A DNA stretch of 64,000 nucleotides from JAVJUV01 sp047314965 (GCF_047314965.1 NZ_JBLBVK010000047.1:124001-188000); one strand, 5' to 3'. Counted from the first letter of the stretch, positions 34,519 to 43,707 are shown. Notes: generated by a model not told the origin, from the sequence alone. Numbers and translations are program-made.

Positions 34519-35535
34519 TTAACCGTTCACCGCCGAATCGCCGCCCTCGGGGCGTGGCAGAATGCGTAAGATGGAAAGCCAGACAGTGGCACCGATCGCA
34601 TAAGGACCGCCCTTCGGAAGCTTGAGGGTCTGCCCGAAAACCGAGAGGGTCAGCCCATCGGCGCCCTGCACCACGGTTGCAGGCAAGGTGGCCAAGGCAT
34701 CGCTTCGTCCGGGCGCAGCTGTGCTGATCATCAGGCTCTCGGAAGGTAGCCCAAGGCCGACCTTCTCGCCTACCCGTGCAATCAGCGGCAGGGAAAGATC
34801 AGCGCCCTGCCCCAGATCGGCGCCATCGATCAGCACCCGCATCAAGCCTTCCGTAGTCGACGTGACCGTCGCCGTCAGGCGCGCAGGCGGCGTGCGCCAA
34901 CCTGTCAGCCGTCCGCCAGCAAGGCCCATGACACGGTCGGCAAGGGCAGTCACCTCGTCCATGGAATGGGTCACATAGAGCGCGGGAACCTGAGCCTCGA
35001 CGACTGCGCGTCCAATGTAGGGCAGCAACTCTGCCTTGCGGGCGCGATCCAATCCGGACAGCGGTTCGTCCAGGAACAGTATCTGAGGGTTCGACGCCAG
35101 CGCGCGCCCAAGCGCTACCCGGCGCGCCTCACCGCCGGACAGATTCTCGACGTCCCGGTGCAGGATCGGCCGAAGGTCCAGGGCATCGATAATCGCATCG
35201 TACCCCTTGATCTCACGCCGGCGGGCGCCGAAGGCCAGGTTGCCCTGAACGTTCAAGTGCGGGAACAGTGACGGTGACTGGAAGACGAAACCGATGCGGC
35301 GCTCTTCGGGCGGAACATGGGTGCCGGCTCGGTCCCAGTCCTGTTCGCGGAAACGCACTTTCGCATCCGCGCTCCGCTCCAGCCCGGCAAGCGTCCGAAG
35401 CATCGTGGTCTTGCCGCCGCCCGATGCGCCGACGATCGCCGTGATTCCGGTCAACGGGATTGTGCCATCGACATCCAGCGAGAACGCGTCGCCCCGCGCC
35501 AGTTCGATACGAAATCGCAGCGTATCAGCGGACAC
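34519..35535 (-). CDS. modC: Molybdate ABC transporter ATP-binding protein ModC
   Basis: ATPase of the molybdate importer, 338 aa. Walker A is IVGASGGGKTTMLR, the Q-loop FVFQSPSLFPHLN, the signature LSGGEARRVALGRALA, Walker B ILFLDEPLSGLD, and the H-loop YVTHSMDEV. A C-terminal TOBE/Mop-like domain follows (about residues 255-335). GTG at 35535 has GGAGG 8 bp upstream and is preferred. The frame stays open to an ATG at 35562, which would enlarge the overlap with modB to 38 bp. Confidence 0.92.
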   Translation of the reverse strand: MSADTLRFRIELARGDAFSLDVDGTIPLTGITAIVGASGGGKTTMLRTLAGLERSADAKVRFREQDWDRAGTHVPPEERRIGFVFQSPSLFPHLNVQGNLAFGARRREIKGYDAIIDALDLRPILHRDVENLSGGEARRVALGRALASNPQILFLDEPLSGLDRARKAELLPYIGRAVVEAQVPALYVTHSMDEVTALADRVMGLAGGRLTGWRTPPARLTATVTSTTEGLMRVLIDGADLGQGADLSLPLIARVGEKVGLGLPSESLMISTAAPGRSDALATLPATVVQGADGLTLSVFGQTLKLPKGGPYAIGATVWLSILRILPRPEGGDSAVNG

Positions 35536-36196
35536 GGGCACCGCCTCCACGGTTGAAGACATAGATGAATGTCAGCACCACGAAGGACAGCACCAACAGC
35601 CACAGTGACAGGCGATGCGCCGTCGCGTAATCCAGCGTCTCAACCGCGGTGAAGATCTCGATCGAGATGACACGGGTCTGGCCGGGGATATTTCCGCCGA
35701 CCATCAGTACTACGCCGAATTCCCCGACCGTATGCGCGAAACTGAGAACCGCCGCCGTGATGAAGCCACGCCGCGCCAGAGGAAGCGAAACGGAATAGAA
35801 CGCATCCCGTGCCGTCGCGCCCAGCGTCCGCGCGGCATCGATCGTCGATTGCGGCACTGCCATGAAGGCTGTTTGCATTGGTTGGACGGCGAAAGGCAGC
35901 GAATAGATGACCGATGCAAGAACGAGGCCCGAGAAGCTGAACGCCAGCGTATCGCCCGTGATCCGTACCCAGAACGCGCCCAACGGCGCATCGGGGCGCA
36001 TGAGCACGAGGAGATAAAAACCAAGGACTGTGGGCGGCAGCACCAGCGGCAAGGCGGTAATCGCCTCGACCAGAGGCCGGATCTTCGCCTTGGTCTTTGC
36101 CAGCCACCAGCCGAGAGGAAGGGCGATGATCATCAGGATCACGGTCGTGACCGTCGCGAGCTTCAGCGTCAGCCATATGGCAGGCCAAGCACTCAT
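35525..36196 (-). CDS. modB: Molybdate ABC transporter permease ModB
   Basis: A 223-aa inner-membrane permease with five to six hydrophobic spans. The ABC coupling loop is IDAARTLGATARDAFYSVSLP, and HTVGEFGVVLMVGGNIPG is characteristic of ModB. Its ATG overlaps the modA stop by 4 bp, and its end overlaps modC. Confidence 0.95.
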   Translation of the reverse strand: MSAWPAIWLTLKLATVTTVILMIIALPLGWWLAKTKAKIRPLVEAITALPLVLPPTVLGFYLLVLMRPDAPLGAFWVRITGDTLAFSFSGLVLASVIYSLPFAVQPMQTAFMAVPQSTIDAARTLGATARDAFYSVSLPLARRGFITAAVLSFAHTVGEFGVVLMVGGNIPGQTRVISIEIFTAVETLDYATAHRLSLWLLVLSFVVLTFIYVFNRGGGARVR

Positions 36197-36909
36197 TCCA
36201 GCAAATCGTAGCCCGATTCCGCGATCAGCGACCGGCTGTCATCCGAGAAAAGCCAGCCCCAGAAAGTCTGGGCTGCTTCGTTGTCATCCGCGCGCTTCAG
36301 AAGCGCGGCGTCTTGTGCAATCGCGGGATAGAGCCCCTCAAGGTCCAGAACGAAAGGCGCGTCGATAAGGGGCAACTGGGCTGCCGAGACGAAGGCGAAT
36401 TCGGCATTTCCAGTGGCGAACACGGTCGCGACCTGCCCGACATTGGCGACCAGCACAGGCCGGAAGGTCGCCGTATCCAGTTTCAATCGTTCCATCGCCG
36501 CCGTGGCCGCGAGGCCATAGGGCGCGACTGTGGGATCGGCCAGAGCGGCGGTGCGTCCAACGAAAGCCTCGGCTGCCGAGTCGCGTGTGACCTCGCTCCG
36601 GGACACAAGGACAAGCCGACCAAGCGCATAAGTGCGGACGTCGCGCGTCAATCCGGCATCCTTCAACAACTCAGGCCGCCGCGCATCCGCCGAAAGGAAG
36701 ATGTCGAAAGGCGCTCCGGCCTCGATCTGTGAATAGATCTGGCCGGTCGATCCATGGCTCAGCGTGACCGTATGGCCGGTTTCCGCCTCGAACCGCGCCG
36801 CGACCTGTTCTGCGGTCGTCAGGAAATTCGAGGCGACAGCCACAGTCACGTCGCCAGCAAAGGCAGCGCGCGCGGTCAGAAAGAGCAGAAGTACGAGAAT
36901 TCGCTTCAT
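36193..36909 (-). CDS. modA: Molybdate ABC transporter substrate-binding protein ModA
   Basis: A 238-aa periplasmic molybdate/tungstate-binding protein. Signal peptide MKRILVLLLFLTARAAFAG; ligand segments VAVASNFLTTAEQVA, SHGSTGQIYSQIEAGAPFDIFLSAD and NAEFAFVSAAQLP. It is the first gene of modABC. No ModE-type dyad was recognised upstream. Confidence 0.94.
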   Translation of the reverse strand: MKRILVLLLFLTARAAFAGDVTVAVASNFLTTAEQVAARFEAETGHTVTLSHGSTGQIYSQIEAGAPFDIFLSADARRPELLKDAGLTRDVRTYALGRLVLVSRSEVTRDSAAEAFVGRTAALADPTVAPYGLAATAAMERLKLDTATFRPVLVANVGQVATVFATGNAEFAFVSAAQLPLIDAPFVLDLEGLYPAIAQDAALLKRADDNEAAQTFWGWLFSDDSRSLIAESGYDLLE

Positions 36910-37141
36910 TCGCTCTTCTGGACATGGGTTCGGGGGATTTGCAAGTCATTTAGGGGCGTTGCGAGACCTTCGGTCGCGTTTCCCCGGGTACTGCTCGTGT
37001 GACGTCGATGAAGCAGCAGTCAGACGCGTGACTTTCTGAAAAATGTGCTAGTTCTGTTGGCAAGGAGGCAGCCGTCTTATTCCCTTCATACATGGAGTGT
37101 TTGGGTCTCGCCTTCGGAAAAAATGAAAAGAGAGGCAGGGA

Positions 37142-37567
37142 ATGAAAAACAGTTTTGCCGGCGTCGCAGGCGCGCTTCTTTTTGCCGCTATCGCCACACA
37201 GTCACAGGCCTCGGCAGCTTGGGTGACAAAGGGCGAGTATCTCTGTTCGGTGGCCGAAGTATCTTCCTTCGAAGAGGACAAGCCGGGCGTCGTGGAAACG
37301 GCGCTGAGAAAATCCTTCCTGATCGCCGTCGACGCGAAAAGCGTATATGTCACCGAACTGGACCCCGAACGAAAGAGCAGTCAGGACATCTATACGATCG
37401 TTCAGCGCGGTTTTTACGGCAACGACATCTACGCCGTGCGTAACACGATGGATTCGCTGGCTGCCGTCGCCCTGACGGAGTTTCACTACGAAGGGCATTA
37501 TGGCGCGACCCTGTTCACGCAATCGCCCTACGCCGCCCACGCCTGGAAGCTTCGGTGCCAAAAATAA
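37142..37567 (+). CDS. Hypothetical secreted protein
   Basis: A 141-aa protein that I do not recognise. Residues 1-25 form a signal peptide (MKNSFAGVAGALLFAAIATQ, then an A-S-A type cleavage site). The mature part has two cysteines, one early (EYLCSV) and one near the end (LRCQK), that could form a disulfide, and alternating beta-like segments. The SD AGAGAGGCAGGGA is strong. It stands alone between modA and the integrated element. Confidence 0.6.
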   Translation: MKNSFAGVAGALLFAAIATQSQASAAWVTKGEYLCSVAEVSSFEEDKPGVVETALRKSFLIAVDAKSVYVTELDPERKSSQDIYTIVQRGFYGNDIYAVRNTMDSLAAVALTEFHYEGHYGATLFTQSPYAAHAWKLRCQK

Positions 37568-38213
37568 GCCGGTGGTGTTGCCGCCGACGGCTGCTCGACA
37601 GGGAACCACCCGCCCGCAAACGAGGGACAGGACACGCGACGGCAACACATATCTTAATTAGTATGCCTCGGCGCGGCAGCAAGTTTCGCTGGCACGACCT
37701 ATGTGTCCCGACCCCACCGGAATGCGGACAAACCGAACCAGCGCGATCGGGACTGCCCCGCGATTCAAACAGAGCACTAATCACTTAGCTTCTGGAACCG
37801 TGAGTTCAACCGCAAAGGTTGCCACGCTACCACGAATTGACTTGCCGGCCACGTCGGACGCGAAGCCCGTTTCGCGATGTTCACGTGCAACGTCAGACGT
37901 ATCCCGCCTCCACGGCTACAGCACTCGCGCAATGGACACAGTGTTTCGTGTCTACGCGTTTATCCCCGCCGCTTCGGAGAATATATTTGAATCGGTCGGG
38001 GCGGTCGGTGCTGTACCTAGTTATTTCGGGTGCGTGCCTAGCCCCCATTCATCGGCTTCCACCTGCCTCGACCACTTCTCGAAAATCCGACGAAAGCCAT
38101 TTCTTCAGCCGCACTTGACGAGTGCGGTCATCAGGTTCGCATTGCATGACCATACCTGACATCGCGTTAAATCGGCGCGGCCAAGCTCAAACCGACATCA
38201 AAGAAGATGGAGT
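37568..38213. other. Gene-free stretch next to the tRNA-Leu remnant
   Basis: About 645 bp without a supportable gene. On the minus strand a 42-codon open frame ending near 37787 (ending AVELTVPEAK) has alphaproteobacterial codon use and may be the tail of a decayed gene; a stop lies upstream of it in frame. This is the chromosomal side of the integration site, originally downstream of the tRNA-Leu gene. Confidence 0.35.
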
Positions 38214-38273
38214 TGGTGCCCGAGGTCGGACTCGAACCGACACGGCATCGCTACCGGCGGATTTTGAATCCGC
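38214..38273 (-). pseudogene. 3' half of tRNA-Leu (CAA), displaced att-site copy
   Basis: On the minus strand a tRNA runs from the anticodon arm GCGGATTCAAAATCCGC (38273-38257; loop TTCAAAA, anticodon CAA) through a long variable arm and the T arm (GGTTCGAGTCC) to the acceptor strand and an encoded CCA (38216-38214). The D arm and 5' acceptor strand are absent; upstream sequence is unrelated (GGGGTTACCTAAAA). This is what integration into a tRNA gene leaves at the end away from the restored copy. It cannot work as a tRNA. Confidence 0.9.
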
Positions 38274-38415
38274 TTTTAGGTAACCCCTTCTGACCCTAGT
38301 AAGCAGAATTGTGCCATAAAAATATGGGCTTTTCGTCCTTCTAATCCGCTGCAACCCCTTGTTAGCCCTAAGTAAGCTGCTTACTATTTGCTTACTAATT
38401 GATTTGGAGGGGCGC

Positions 38416-39678
38416 ATGGACCGCATCAAATTCACCAAGGACAGGGTTGACGCAATCGAGCCAAAAGACCGGCAATTCATGGTCTGGGATAGCGAGGTGC
38501 GCGGCTTCGGTCTGCGCGTCTCTCCTGGCGGTGCTAAGTCCTACATCGTCCAGCGCCGTGTCGGGAATGCAGAGCGCCGCATCACCATTGGACGGGCTGA
38601 CGACATGCACCCTGACGCAGCCCGTAAGAAGGCCATACGGCTTGTCGTGCAGTTTGCTGACGGTATTGACCCGGTGGCCGAGAAGAAGCGCCAGAAGGCC
38701 CGCACATCGACGCTAAGGGACGCTTTCACCGCCTACAAGAATGCGCCCAAGAAGAAGGGCAGCGGACGCGGCGGCAAGAAGAAGGCGCGGACAATCCGCG
38801 ACATCGAAAAGGCTGAAGCCCGCCTATCCGATTGGCTTGACCTGCCCGTGACCGAAATCACAGGCGACATGGTGAAGAAGAAGCACGCCGAGTTTTCGGC
38901 AACGTCACCTGCGCAAGCCAACCTGATCATGCGCTATCTTCGCGCGGTCTTTAATCACGTCATGGCCGATACCGACGAAGACGATCCCATCCTGAAGCGT
39001 AACCCGGTGGATCGCCTGAACCGCCTGAGCCAATGGGCACCCGTCACACCGGCAACAAGACATATCCCAGACGACAAGCTGTCCGAGTGGATAGACGCGG
39101 TGGAAAACGGCCTTGGCGGTCTGGCCGGTGAGAATGAATGCCGTGACGCCCTTCTGTTTCTCCTGATGACAGGGGCCAGGCTTGGCGAGGCGCTGGGCGA
39201 TCCGATGTCGGGCTATGAGCCGCTGCGCTGGGAAAACGTGGACCTTGAGAAAGGCACAGTCACATTCACCGACACGAAGAACAGAAACGATCATGTCCTT
39301 CCCCTGCCCCGCCAACTTGTCCAGCGCCTGAAAGAGCGCAAGGCATACGGCAGCCGAACCTATGTTTTCGGCAACGCAAACGACCGCGTGCCCTATGACC
39401 TGCGGGCATCCTATGCGCGGATTGAAGAAAAGACCGGCCTGCGCGTCACCGCCCACGATCTACGCCGCACCTTCGCCAGCGTTGCGAACAAGCTGGATAT
39501 TTCGGCCTACAAGCTGAAGCGCCTTACCAATCATGTCAGCGGCGGCGACGTGACCGCCGGTTACGTCCAGATCAGTCTGGAAGACTTGCGCGAGGCAATG
39601 CAGCGGATCGCGGATTTCATGCTCTCACCGGATCGCCAGACAGGCGGCAATATCGTTTCGATGGAGGCAGGGCGGTGA
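38416..39678 (+). CDS. Tyrosine recombinase (P4-type phage integrase)
   Basis: A 420-aa site-specific recombinase. It has an N-terminal arm-binding DUF4102-like domain (about residues 1-90, VWDSEVRGFGLRVSPGGAKSYIVQ), a core-binding SAM-like domain (about 100-200) and a catalytic domain with TGARLGEAL (Arg I), KNRNDHVLPLP (Lys), AHDLRRTFAS (His/Arg II), LTNHVSGG and nucleophile Tyr in TAGYVQIS. The start is ATG at 38416, with GGAGG at 38407-38410 region. It reads away from the tRNA-Leu fragment and is coupled to the next gene by GTGA. Confidence 0.93.
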   Translation: MDRIKFTKDRVDAIEPKDRQFMVWDSEVRGFGLRVSPGGAKSYIVQRRVGNAERRITIGRADDMHPDAARKKAIRLVVQFADGIDPVAEKKRQKARTSTLRDAFTAYKNAPKKKGSGRGGKKKARTIRDIEKAEARLSDWLDLPVTEITGDMVKKKHAEFSATSPAQANLIMRYLRAVFNHVMADTDEDDPILKRNPVDRLNRLSQWAPVTPATRHIPDDKLSEWIDAVENGLGGLAGENECRDALLFLLMTGARLGEALGDPMSGYEPLRWENVDLEKGTVTFTDTKNRNDHVLPLPRQLVQRLKERKAYGSRTYVFGNANDRVPYDLRASYARIEEKTGLRVTAHDLRRTFASVANKLDISAYKLKRLTNHVSGGDVTAGYVQISLEDLREAMQRIADFMLSPDRQTGGNIVSMEAGR

Positions 39679-40208
39679 CCGACAAAGGAATGACGGAGCG
39701 TGAAGCTGTTGACTGCATAAAAAACGCCATTATCGAGGGCAGGTTTGGGCCATTCCTCAAAGACAACCATGAATTGATGGTCTGGGAGACGGAAGAAACA
39801 ATTAACCGAGCCTTTGATTCACGCACGGTGGCAGAACTGTTTAATGACTGCTTCCCGCCACAGGATCGCTATGAATACGAAATCGTAAGGCGCATATGCG
39901 CCCGCCTCCTGAGAAAAAACCGAGAGTTGCCCAAACAGCTTGCGGATTGGTTGGCCGAGGAACTGGAAAACCCAAATCCCCCGAAAAAAGAAAAGAAGTC
40001 TCCTTTCAGCCGCAACGCTTCAATTTGCTATATGGTCCATCGGGTTTGGGTTGAAGGCTATGACTTTACGCGGAATCCTGAGTCACCCCCACACAGCGCC
40101 TGCGACATCGTGGCAAAGGCTATGAAAGAATTGCGGTTGAGACCTCAAACATATGAAGGCGTGTACGCGATCTGGAAGAAGCGAAGTTATTACACGCACT
40201 TAGAGTAG
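39675..40208 (+). CDS. Hypothetical element protein
   Basis: A 177-aa soluble, charged protein that I do not recognise. It starts with GTG overlapping the integrase stop. There is a basic, proline-rich linker near residues 105-116 (NPNPPKKEKKSP) between a helical N-terminal part and a C-terminal part with aromatic residues (YDFTRNPESPPHSACDIV, YTHLE). Coupling to the integrase suggests a role in element maintenance or excision control, which is inference. Confidence 0.6.
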   Translation: MTDKGMTEREAVDCIKNAIIEGRFGPFLKDNHELMVWETEETINRAFDSRTVAELFNDCFPPQDRYEYEIVRRICARLLRKNRELPKQLADWLAEELENPNPPKKEKKSPFSRNASICYMVHRVWVEGYDFTRNPESPPHSACDIVAKAMKELRLRPQTYEGVYAIWKKRSYYTHLE

Positions 40209-40264
40209 GTAAAACTGGACGCCGCAATTTTACCGACGAAATAAATACCGCCCAAACATATCAA

Positions 40265-40295
40265 TGCCCCAGTAACCGCAACTGGGGCAATTTTT
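40265..40295 (+). terminator. Rho-independent terminator
   Basis: TGCCCCAGT (40265-40273) pairs with ACTGGGGCA (40281-40289), with a 7-nt loop and five T after it. It separates the integrase operon from the AlpA-like gene. Confidence 0.85.
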
Positions 40296-40321
40296 CGCCC
40301 CCTTAGCCGAAAGGGGCTGAA

Positions 40322-40525
40322 ATGCAGATCGAAACCACCGTTACCGTTCCTCACCTGTTGGACGAGAAGGAAGCCGGTGCGATTATCGGCAAGTCAAGAA
40401 AATGGATGGAACTTGACCGCCGCACTGGTCCAACCATTCCATATGTAAAAATGGGCCGCCATGTCCGTTATCGCGTCAGCGATCTTTTGGCCTATATCGA
40501 GTCCAACACTGTACCTGCCGAATAA
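40322..40525 (+). CDS. AlpA-like helix-turn-helix regulator / excisionase
   Basis: A 67-aa MerR-type winged helix protein: LLDEKEAGAIIGKSRKWMELDRR forms the HTH and VKMGRHVRYRVSDLLAYIE the wing and last helix, as in AlpA/excisionase proteins. In P4-like elements AlpA activates the integrase or acts as directionality factor. It is flanked by terminators on both sides, so it forms its own transcription unit. Confidence 0.82.
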   Translation: MQIETTVTVPHLLDEKEAGAIIGKSRKWMELDRRTGPTIPYVKMGRHVRYRVSDLLAYIESNTVPAE

Positions 40526-40528
40526 AAA

Positions 40529-40557
40529 AAACACGCGAGCCGGAAGCACGCGTGTTT
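40529..40557 (+). terminator. Hairpin after the AlpA-like gene
   Basis: AAACACGCG (40529-40537) pairs with CGCGTGTTT (40549-40557), with an 11-nt loop. It begins right after the stop codon. The T run is short, so termination may be partial. Confidence 0.6.
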
Positions 40558-40632
40558 CTATTTCCGAGCAGATAATGAACCCGGAAATGTTACCGCATTG
40601 CTTCCTCGCTGACAATATTGAGGAAGACAGTA

Positions 40633-41502
40633 ATGAATGCAAAACAACTGACCGAGGCGCTGAACGGTAAATGGCAGCGCAATCAGGGTCGCGCCTTATG
40701 CCCTGTCTGCGGCGGCGATCCGAAAAACCCACCATTGTCCATCAAGGACGGACAGAAAGGCGTCCTTTTCTTCTGCCATAAGAGCCGATGCGCCTTTTCC
40801 GACATAGCCGAGAACCTGAGGCTGCACGGACTGGATGAAGCCCTGCGCGAACAGGACACAGGCGACAACCTTCTGGTTGCACGCAAGGCATGGGCTGACG
40901 ACACCAAGCGCAGAGAAGGCCAGGCGCGGCAGTGCTGGACCGACTGCACGGAAATCGACGGTACACCGGCGGAAACTTATCTGCGGCGGCGCGGTATAGC
41001 GATCGAGGCCGACAACCTCGGGTTTCATCCGGCGTGCTGGCATGGCCCGACCGCACACCGCTATCCGGCTCTGGTTGCCAAGATCGAAGGCGGCGAAGGC
41101 TTTGCCGTACATCGGACGTATCTCACGCAAGACGGACGCAAGGCCGAGATCGCGCCGAACAAGATGACGCTTGGCCCGATGCGCGGCGGTTGCGTCCGGC
41201 TGACATATGCAGGCGGGCAGCCTTGGATTGTCGGTGAAGGCATCGAAAGCACGCTTTCGGCCCTGATCCGTTACGGCAAACCCGCCAGCGCCTGCGCGGC
41301 CCTGAGCACATCCGGCATGATCAATATGCGGCTGCCTTCGCATCCGGGGCGTCTGATCATTGCGCTAGACGGTGACGAAGCCGGACGCACGGCTGCAAAG
41401 GAACTCGGCACACGCGCTGTCCTGAGTGACTGGTCGGTGGACTTCGCCGATCCGGGTGACGGGAAAGACCATAACGACCTTCTGGAACGGGAGGCGTTTT
41501 GA
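40633..41502 (+). CDS. Toprim-domain primase of the element
   Basis: A 289-aa primase-like protein. An N-terminal zinc finger (ALCPVCGGDPKN ... FFCHKSRCAF, residues about 22-60) precedes a Toprim domain with EGIESTLSAL (catalytic Glu) and IIALDGDEAGRTAAKEL (DxD type). It should make RNA primers for element replication. ATG at 40633 has GAGGAAG upstream. The stop overlaps the next gene's start (TGATG). It lacks the helicase half of P4 alpha; the DUF927 protein next door supplies an ATPase. Confidence 0.88.
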   Translation: MNAKQLTEALNGKWQRNQGRALCPVCGGDPKNPPLSIKDGQKGVLFFCHKSRCAFSDIAENLRLHGLDEALREQDTGDNLLVARKAWADDTKRREGQARQCWTDCTEIDGTPAETYLRRRGIAIEADNLGFHPACWHGPTAHRYPALVAKIEGGEGFAVHRTYLTQDGRKAEIAPNKMTLGPMRGGCVRLTYAGGQPWIVGEGIESTLSALIRYGKPASACAALSTSGMINMRLPSHPGRLIIALDGDEAGRTAAKELGTRAVLSDWSVDFADPGDGKDHNDLLEREAF

Positions 41503-43229
41503 TGGATATTAAGCCGTTCACCCTTTCCGAAACCGACGACCTGCCGGAAGGCTACAAGCTGAAAAAGGGCGGCATCTATTATGAGGTCGAGGGCAAGGAC
41601 GACGACAAGCCCGAGTGGAAATGGCTTTGCTCGGAAATCCGCCTGAGCGCGGAAACGCGCAGCAGTAGCAGCGATGACTGGGGCCGCCTGATCGAGATCA
41701 GGGACAACGACGGCGTTTGGCATCGCTGGGCTGCACCTGCCACCCTTTATGCGGTCGATCTAAACGGCTTTATCTCTGAGTGCGTCAGGCTTGGAATGTC
41801 CATCGCCCCCGGTAGGCGGGCAAGAGAGACTTTCCAACGGCTGATCCAGACATGGAAACTCAGCACAAGGGCAGTCTGCACGGACCGGCTCGGCTGGAGT
41901 GACGAAAGCTGCGCCGCATTCGCCTTGGGTGATGGGCGCGTCATCGGAAACCAGGCTGTCGTCTTTCAAAGTGAAAACGTCAAAAGCGCAGCAGCCGAAA
42001 TCAGGTCCAGCGGCACGCTTGAAGACTGGCGCGACGGGGTGGCGGCTCTATGCGTCGGGAACCCCCTCATGACACTGGGCGTCTCTCTCGCCTTCGCGGG
42101 GCCGCTGCTTGAGCCTCTCAGCATGGAAGGCGGCGGCATTCACCTGCGCGGCCAATCCTCGCAGGGGAAAACCAGCATCCAGCGGGCGGCGGTCAGCGTT
42201 TGGGGATCGCCGGGATTTCTTCAGACATGGCGCACAACGGACAACGCAGCAGAAGGCACGGCGGCGATGTGTAACAGCACGCTGATAGCCTTGGATGAAA
42301 TGGGACAAGTCGAACCCAAGGTTGCGGGCCAAACGGCCTACACTCTTGCAAACGGCAAGGGCAAAGGACGCGCAACGGTAAAGGGCGTCATCAGGCCGTC
42401 AGCGACATGGCGCACTCTGATATTGTCATCAGGCGAGTTGAGCCTTGCCGACAAGATGGCCGAAGACGGCAGGAAGCCAAAGGCAGGGCAAGACGTGCGG
42501 CTTCTGGACATTGCCGCCACGAACCGCACTCACGGGGTCTTTGACAGTCTGCACGGAATGGCAAGCGGGGCGGCATTTGCCGACGCGGTGAAGATCCGAG
42601 CCGCGCAGCAATATGGCACCGCCGGTCCTGAGTTTGTGCGGCGGCTGATTGCGGACAAGGATGCGGCGGTCTCTGAGGTGCGCGCCGGAATCGAGCATTT
42701 CTGCGAAGTCGCAAAAGAAAAACTCGGGCTGGGAAATGATGGCCAGATAGCGAGGGCCGCCGCACGCCTTGGGCTGATCGCGGCGGCTGGCGAAGTTGCG
42801 ACAATCTGGGGTCTGACCGGATGGCCCGATGGTGCAGCCATAGACGCAGCCATGGACGCCCTGAAGGCTTGGGTTGATGGCCGAGGCGGCAGCGGATCGG
42901 CAGAAGAACGCGAAGCCGTGCAGCGCGTCGTGGCATTCCTGAACAGGTATGGAGATTCACGCTTTCAACGCGAAGCTGACACCCACATCATTCAAGACCG
43001 CGCCGGATGGTTTGCCGATGGCGTCTATTACATCCACGACGACGCGTGGCGAAAGATACACGCCGGGAACGACCACCAGGCAGCCGCCAGAACGCTGCGT
43101 GACCTCGGGTACCTAAAGAACGAAGCAACCAAGCTGATGCACAGAAGCCCCCGCTTCGTCAAAAACAGAACCCGATGCTTCGCGGTCCTCGCCGACATTT
43201 TGGGGGCTGACAATGCAAAAGCATCCTAA
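41502..43229 (+). CDS. DUF927 replication ATPase/helicase
   Basis: A 575-aa protein. The DUF927 domain covers about residues 90-370, with Walker A HLRGQSSQGKTSIQRAA (about 210-226), Walker B STLIALDEMGQ (about 262-272) and VLL-type sensor segments (WRTLILSSGELSLADKM). The C-terminal 180 residues probably form a winged DNA-binding part. DUF927 proteins accompany primases in phages and integrative elements and are thought to act as replicative helicases. It overlaps the primase stop and runs 17 bp into the next gene. Confidence 0.9.
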   Translation: MDIKPFTLSETDDLPEGYKLKKGGIYYEVEGKDDDKPEWKWLCSEIRLSAETRSSSSDDWGRLIEIRDNDGVWHRWAAPATLYAVDLNGFISECVRLGMSIAPGRRARETFQRLIQTWKLSTRAVCTDRLGWSDESCAAFALGDGRVIGNQAVVFQSENVKSAAAEIRSSGTLEDWRDGVAALCVGNPLMTLGVSLAFAGPLLEPLSMEGGGIHLRGQSSQGKTSIQRAAVSVWGSPGFLQTWRTTDNAAEGTAAMCNSTLIALDEMGQVEPKVAGQTAYTLANGKGKGRATVKGVIRPSATWRTLILSSGELSLADKMAEDGRKPKAGQDVRLLDIAATNRTHGVFDSLHGMASGAAFADAVKIRAAQQYGTAGPEFVRRLIADKDAAVSEVRAGIEHFCEVAKEKLGLGNDGQIARAAARLGLIAAAGEVATIWGLTGWPDGAAIDAAMDALKAWVDGRGGSGSAEEREAVQRVVAFLNRYGDSRFQREADTHIIQDRAGWFADGVYYIHDDAWRKIHAGNDHQAAARTLRDLGYLKNEATKLMHRSPRFVKNRTRCFAVLADILGADNAKAS

Positions 43230-43707
43230 AAACACAGGGACCACGGGGACCAGCAGGGACCACGTTGATATTAAGGGAAAACTCCGGTCCCTGTTTGAAG
43301 ATTCTCACGGGGACCACGGGGACCAGAAAGCCGGTCCGGTCCCTGTGGTCCCTGCCGGTCCCCGGGCAAGGGGACCAGATAACCCATTGAAAACAAAAAG
43401 TGGTCCCTGTGGTCCCTGTGGTCCCCGCGAAAAAACGACAGGCTTGCAAAAATCTGACCCCACCGCCCCTGACGCCGATGGCGTTGCGCGGACGCCCGAG
43501 GCGATTGAGGCCATGTGGTCCGAAATGACCCGCCGGGCGGTTGAATACCGGAAAACCATGAAACCCCCGAAATGCGCGTGGTGCGGCAAGTCCGACTGGC
43601 GCGTGTCCGTAACTGACCCAGACGACCAGAAGCTGCACGTCCCCTGCTGGAAGGAAAAAACAGCGGAGGCGGACAGGAAACGCAAACAGCGAGAGGAAAG
43701 AGAATGA
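43213..43707 (+). CDS. Hypothetical zinc-ribbon-like protein with tripeptide repeats
   Basis: A 164-aa basic protein that I do not recognise. The N-terminal 75 residues are low complexity: TGTTGT, GDHGD, VPVVPAG and GPCGPCGP tripeptide repeats produced by the 9-bp repeat array in the DNA. The C-terminal part has CAWCGKSDWRV and a later Cys (HVPCWKEK), a plausible zinc ribbon, and a lysine/arginine-rich tail. It overlaps the DUF927 gene by 17 bp and the LSm-like gene by 4 bp. Confidence 0.65.
   Translation: MQKHPKNTGTTGTSRDHVDIKGKLRSLFEDSHGDHGDQKAGPVPVVPAGPRARGPDNPLKTKSGPCGPCGPREKTTGLQKSDPTAPDADGVARTPEAIEAMWSEMTRRAVEYRKTMKPPKCAWCGKSDWRVSVTDPDDQKLHVPCWKEKTAEADRKRKQREERE
43237..43425. repeat. 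Array of 13 GGGACC/GGTCCC repeats in alternating blocks
   Basis: GGGACC starts at 43237, 43246, 43256, 43310, 43319 and 43371. Its complement GGTCCC starts at 43286, 43338, 43347, 43357, 43402, 43411 and 43420. Within blocks the period is 9-10 bp, and the blocks alternate in orientation, so neighbouring blocks can pair as hairpins. The array lies just downstream of the replication ATPase gene and is iteron-like. It is also coding, giving tripeptide repeats. Confidence 0.85.

Noticed and set aside
34276..34569. 97-codon plus-strand gene overlapping the modC end
   Set aside because: Composition and weak start argue against it; it overlaps the firm C-terminus of modC.
38214..38273. Functional tRNA-Leu gene
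   Set aside because: The D arm and 5' acceptor strand are missing; only the part from the anticodon arm to CCA is present.
43237..43425. CRISPR array
   Set aside because: Repeats are only 6-9 bp, alternate in strand and lie inside a coding frame; there are no uniform spacers and no cas genes.
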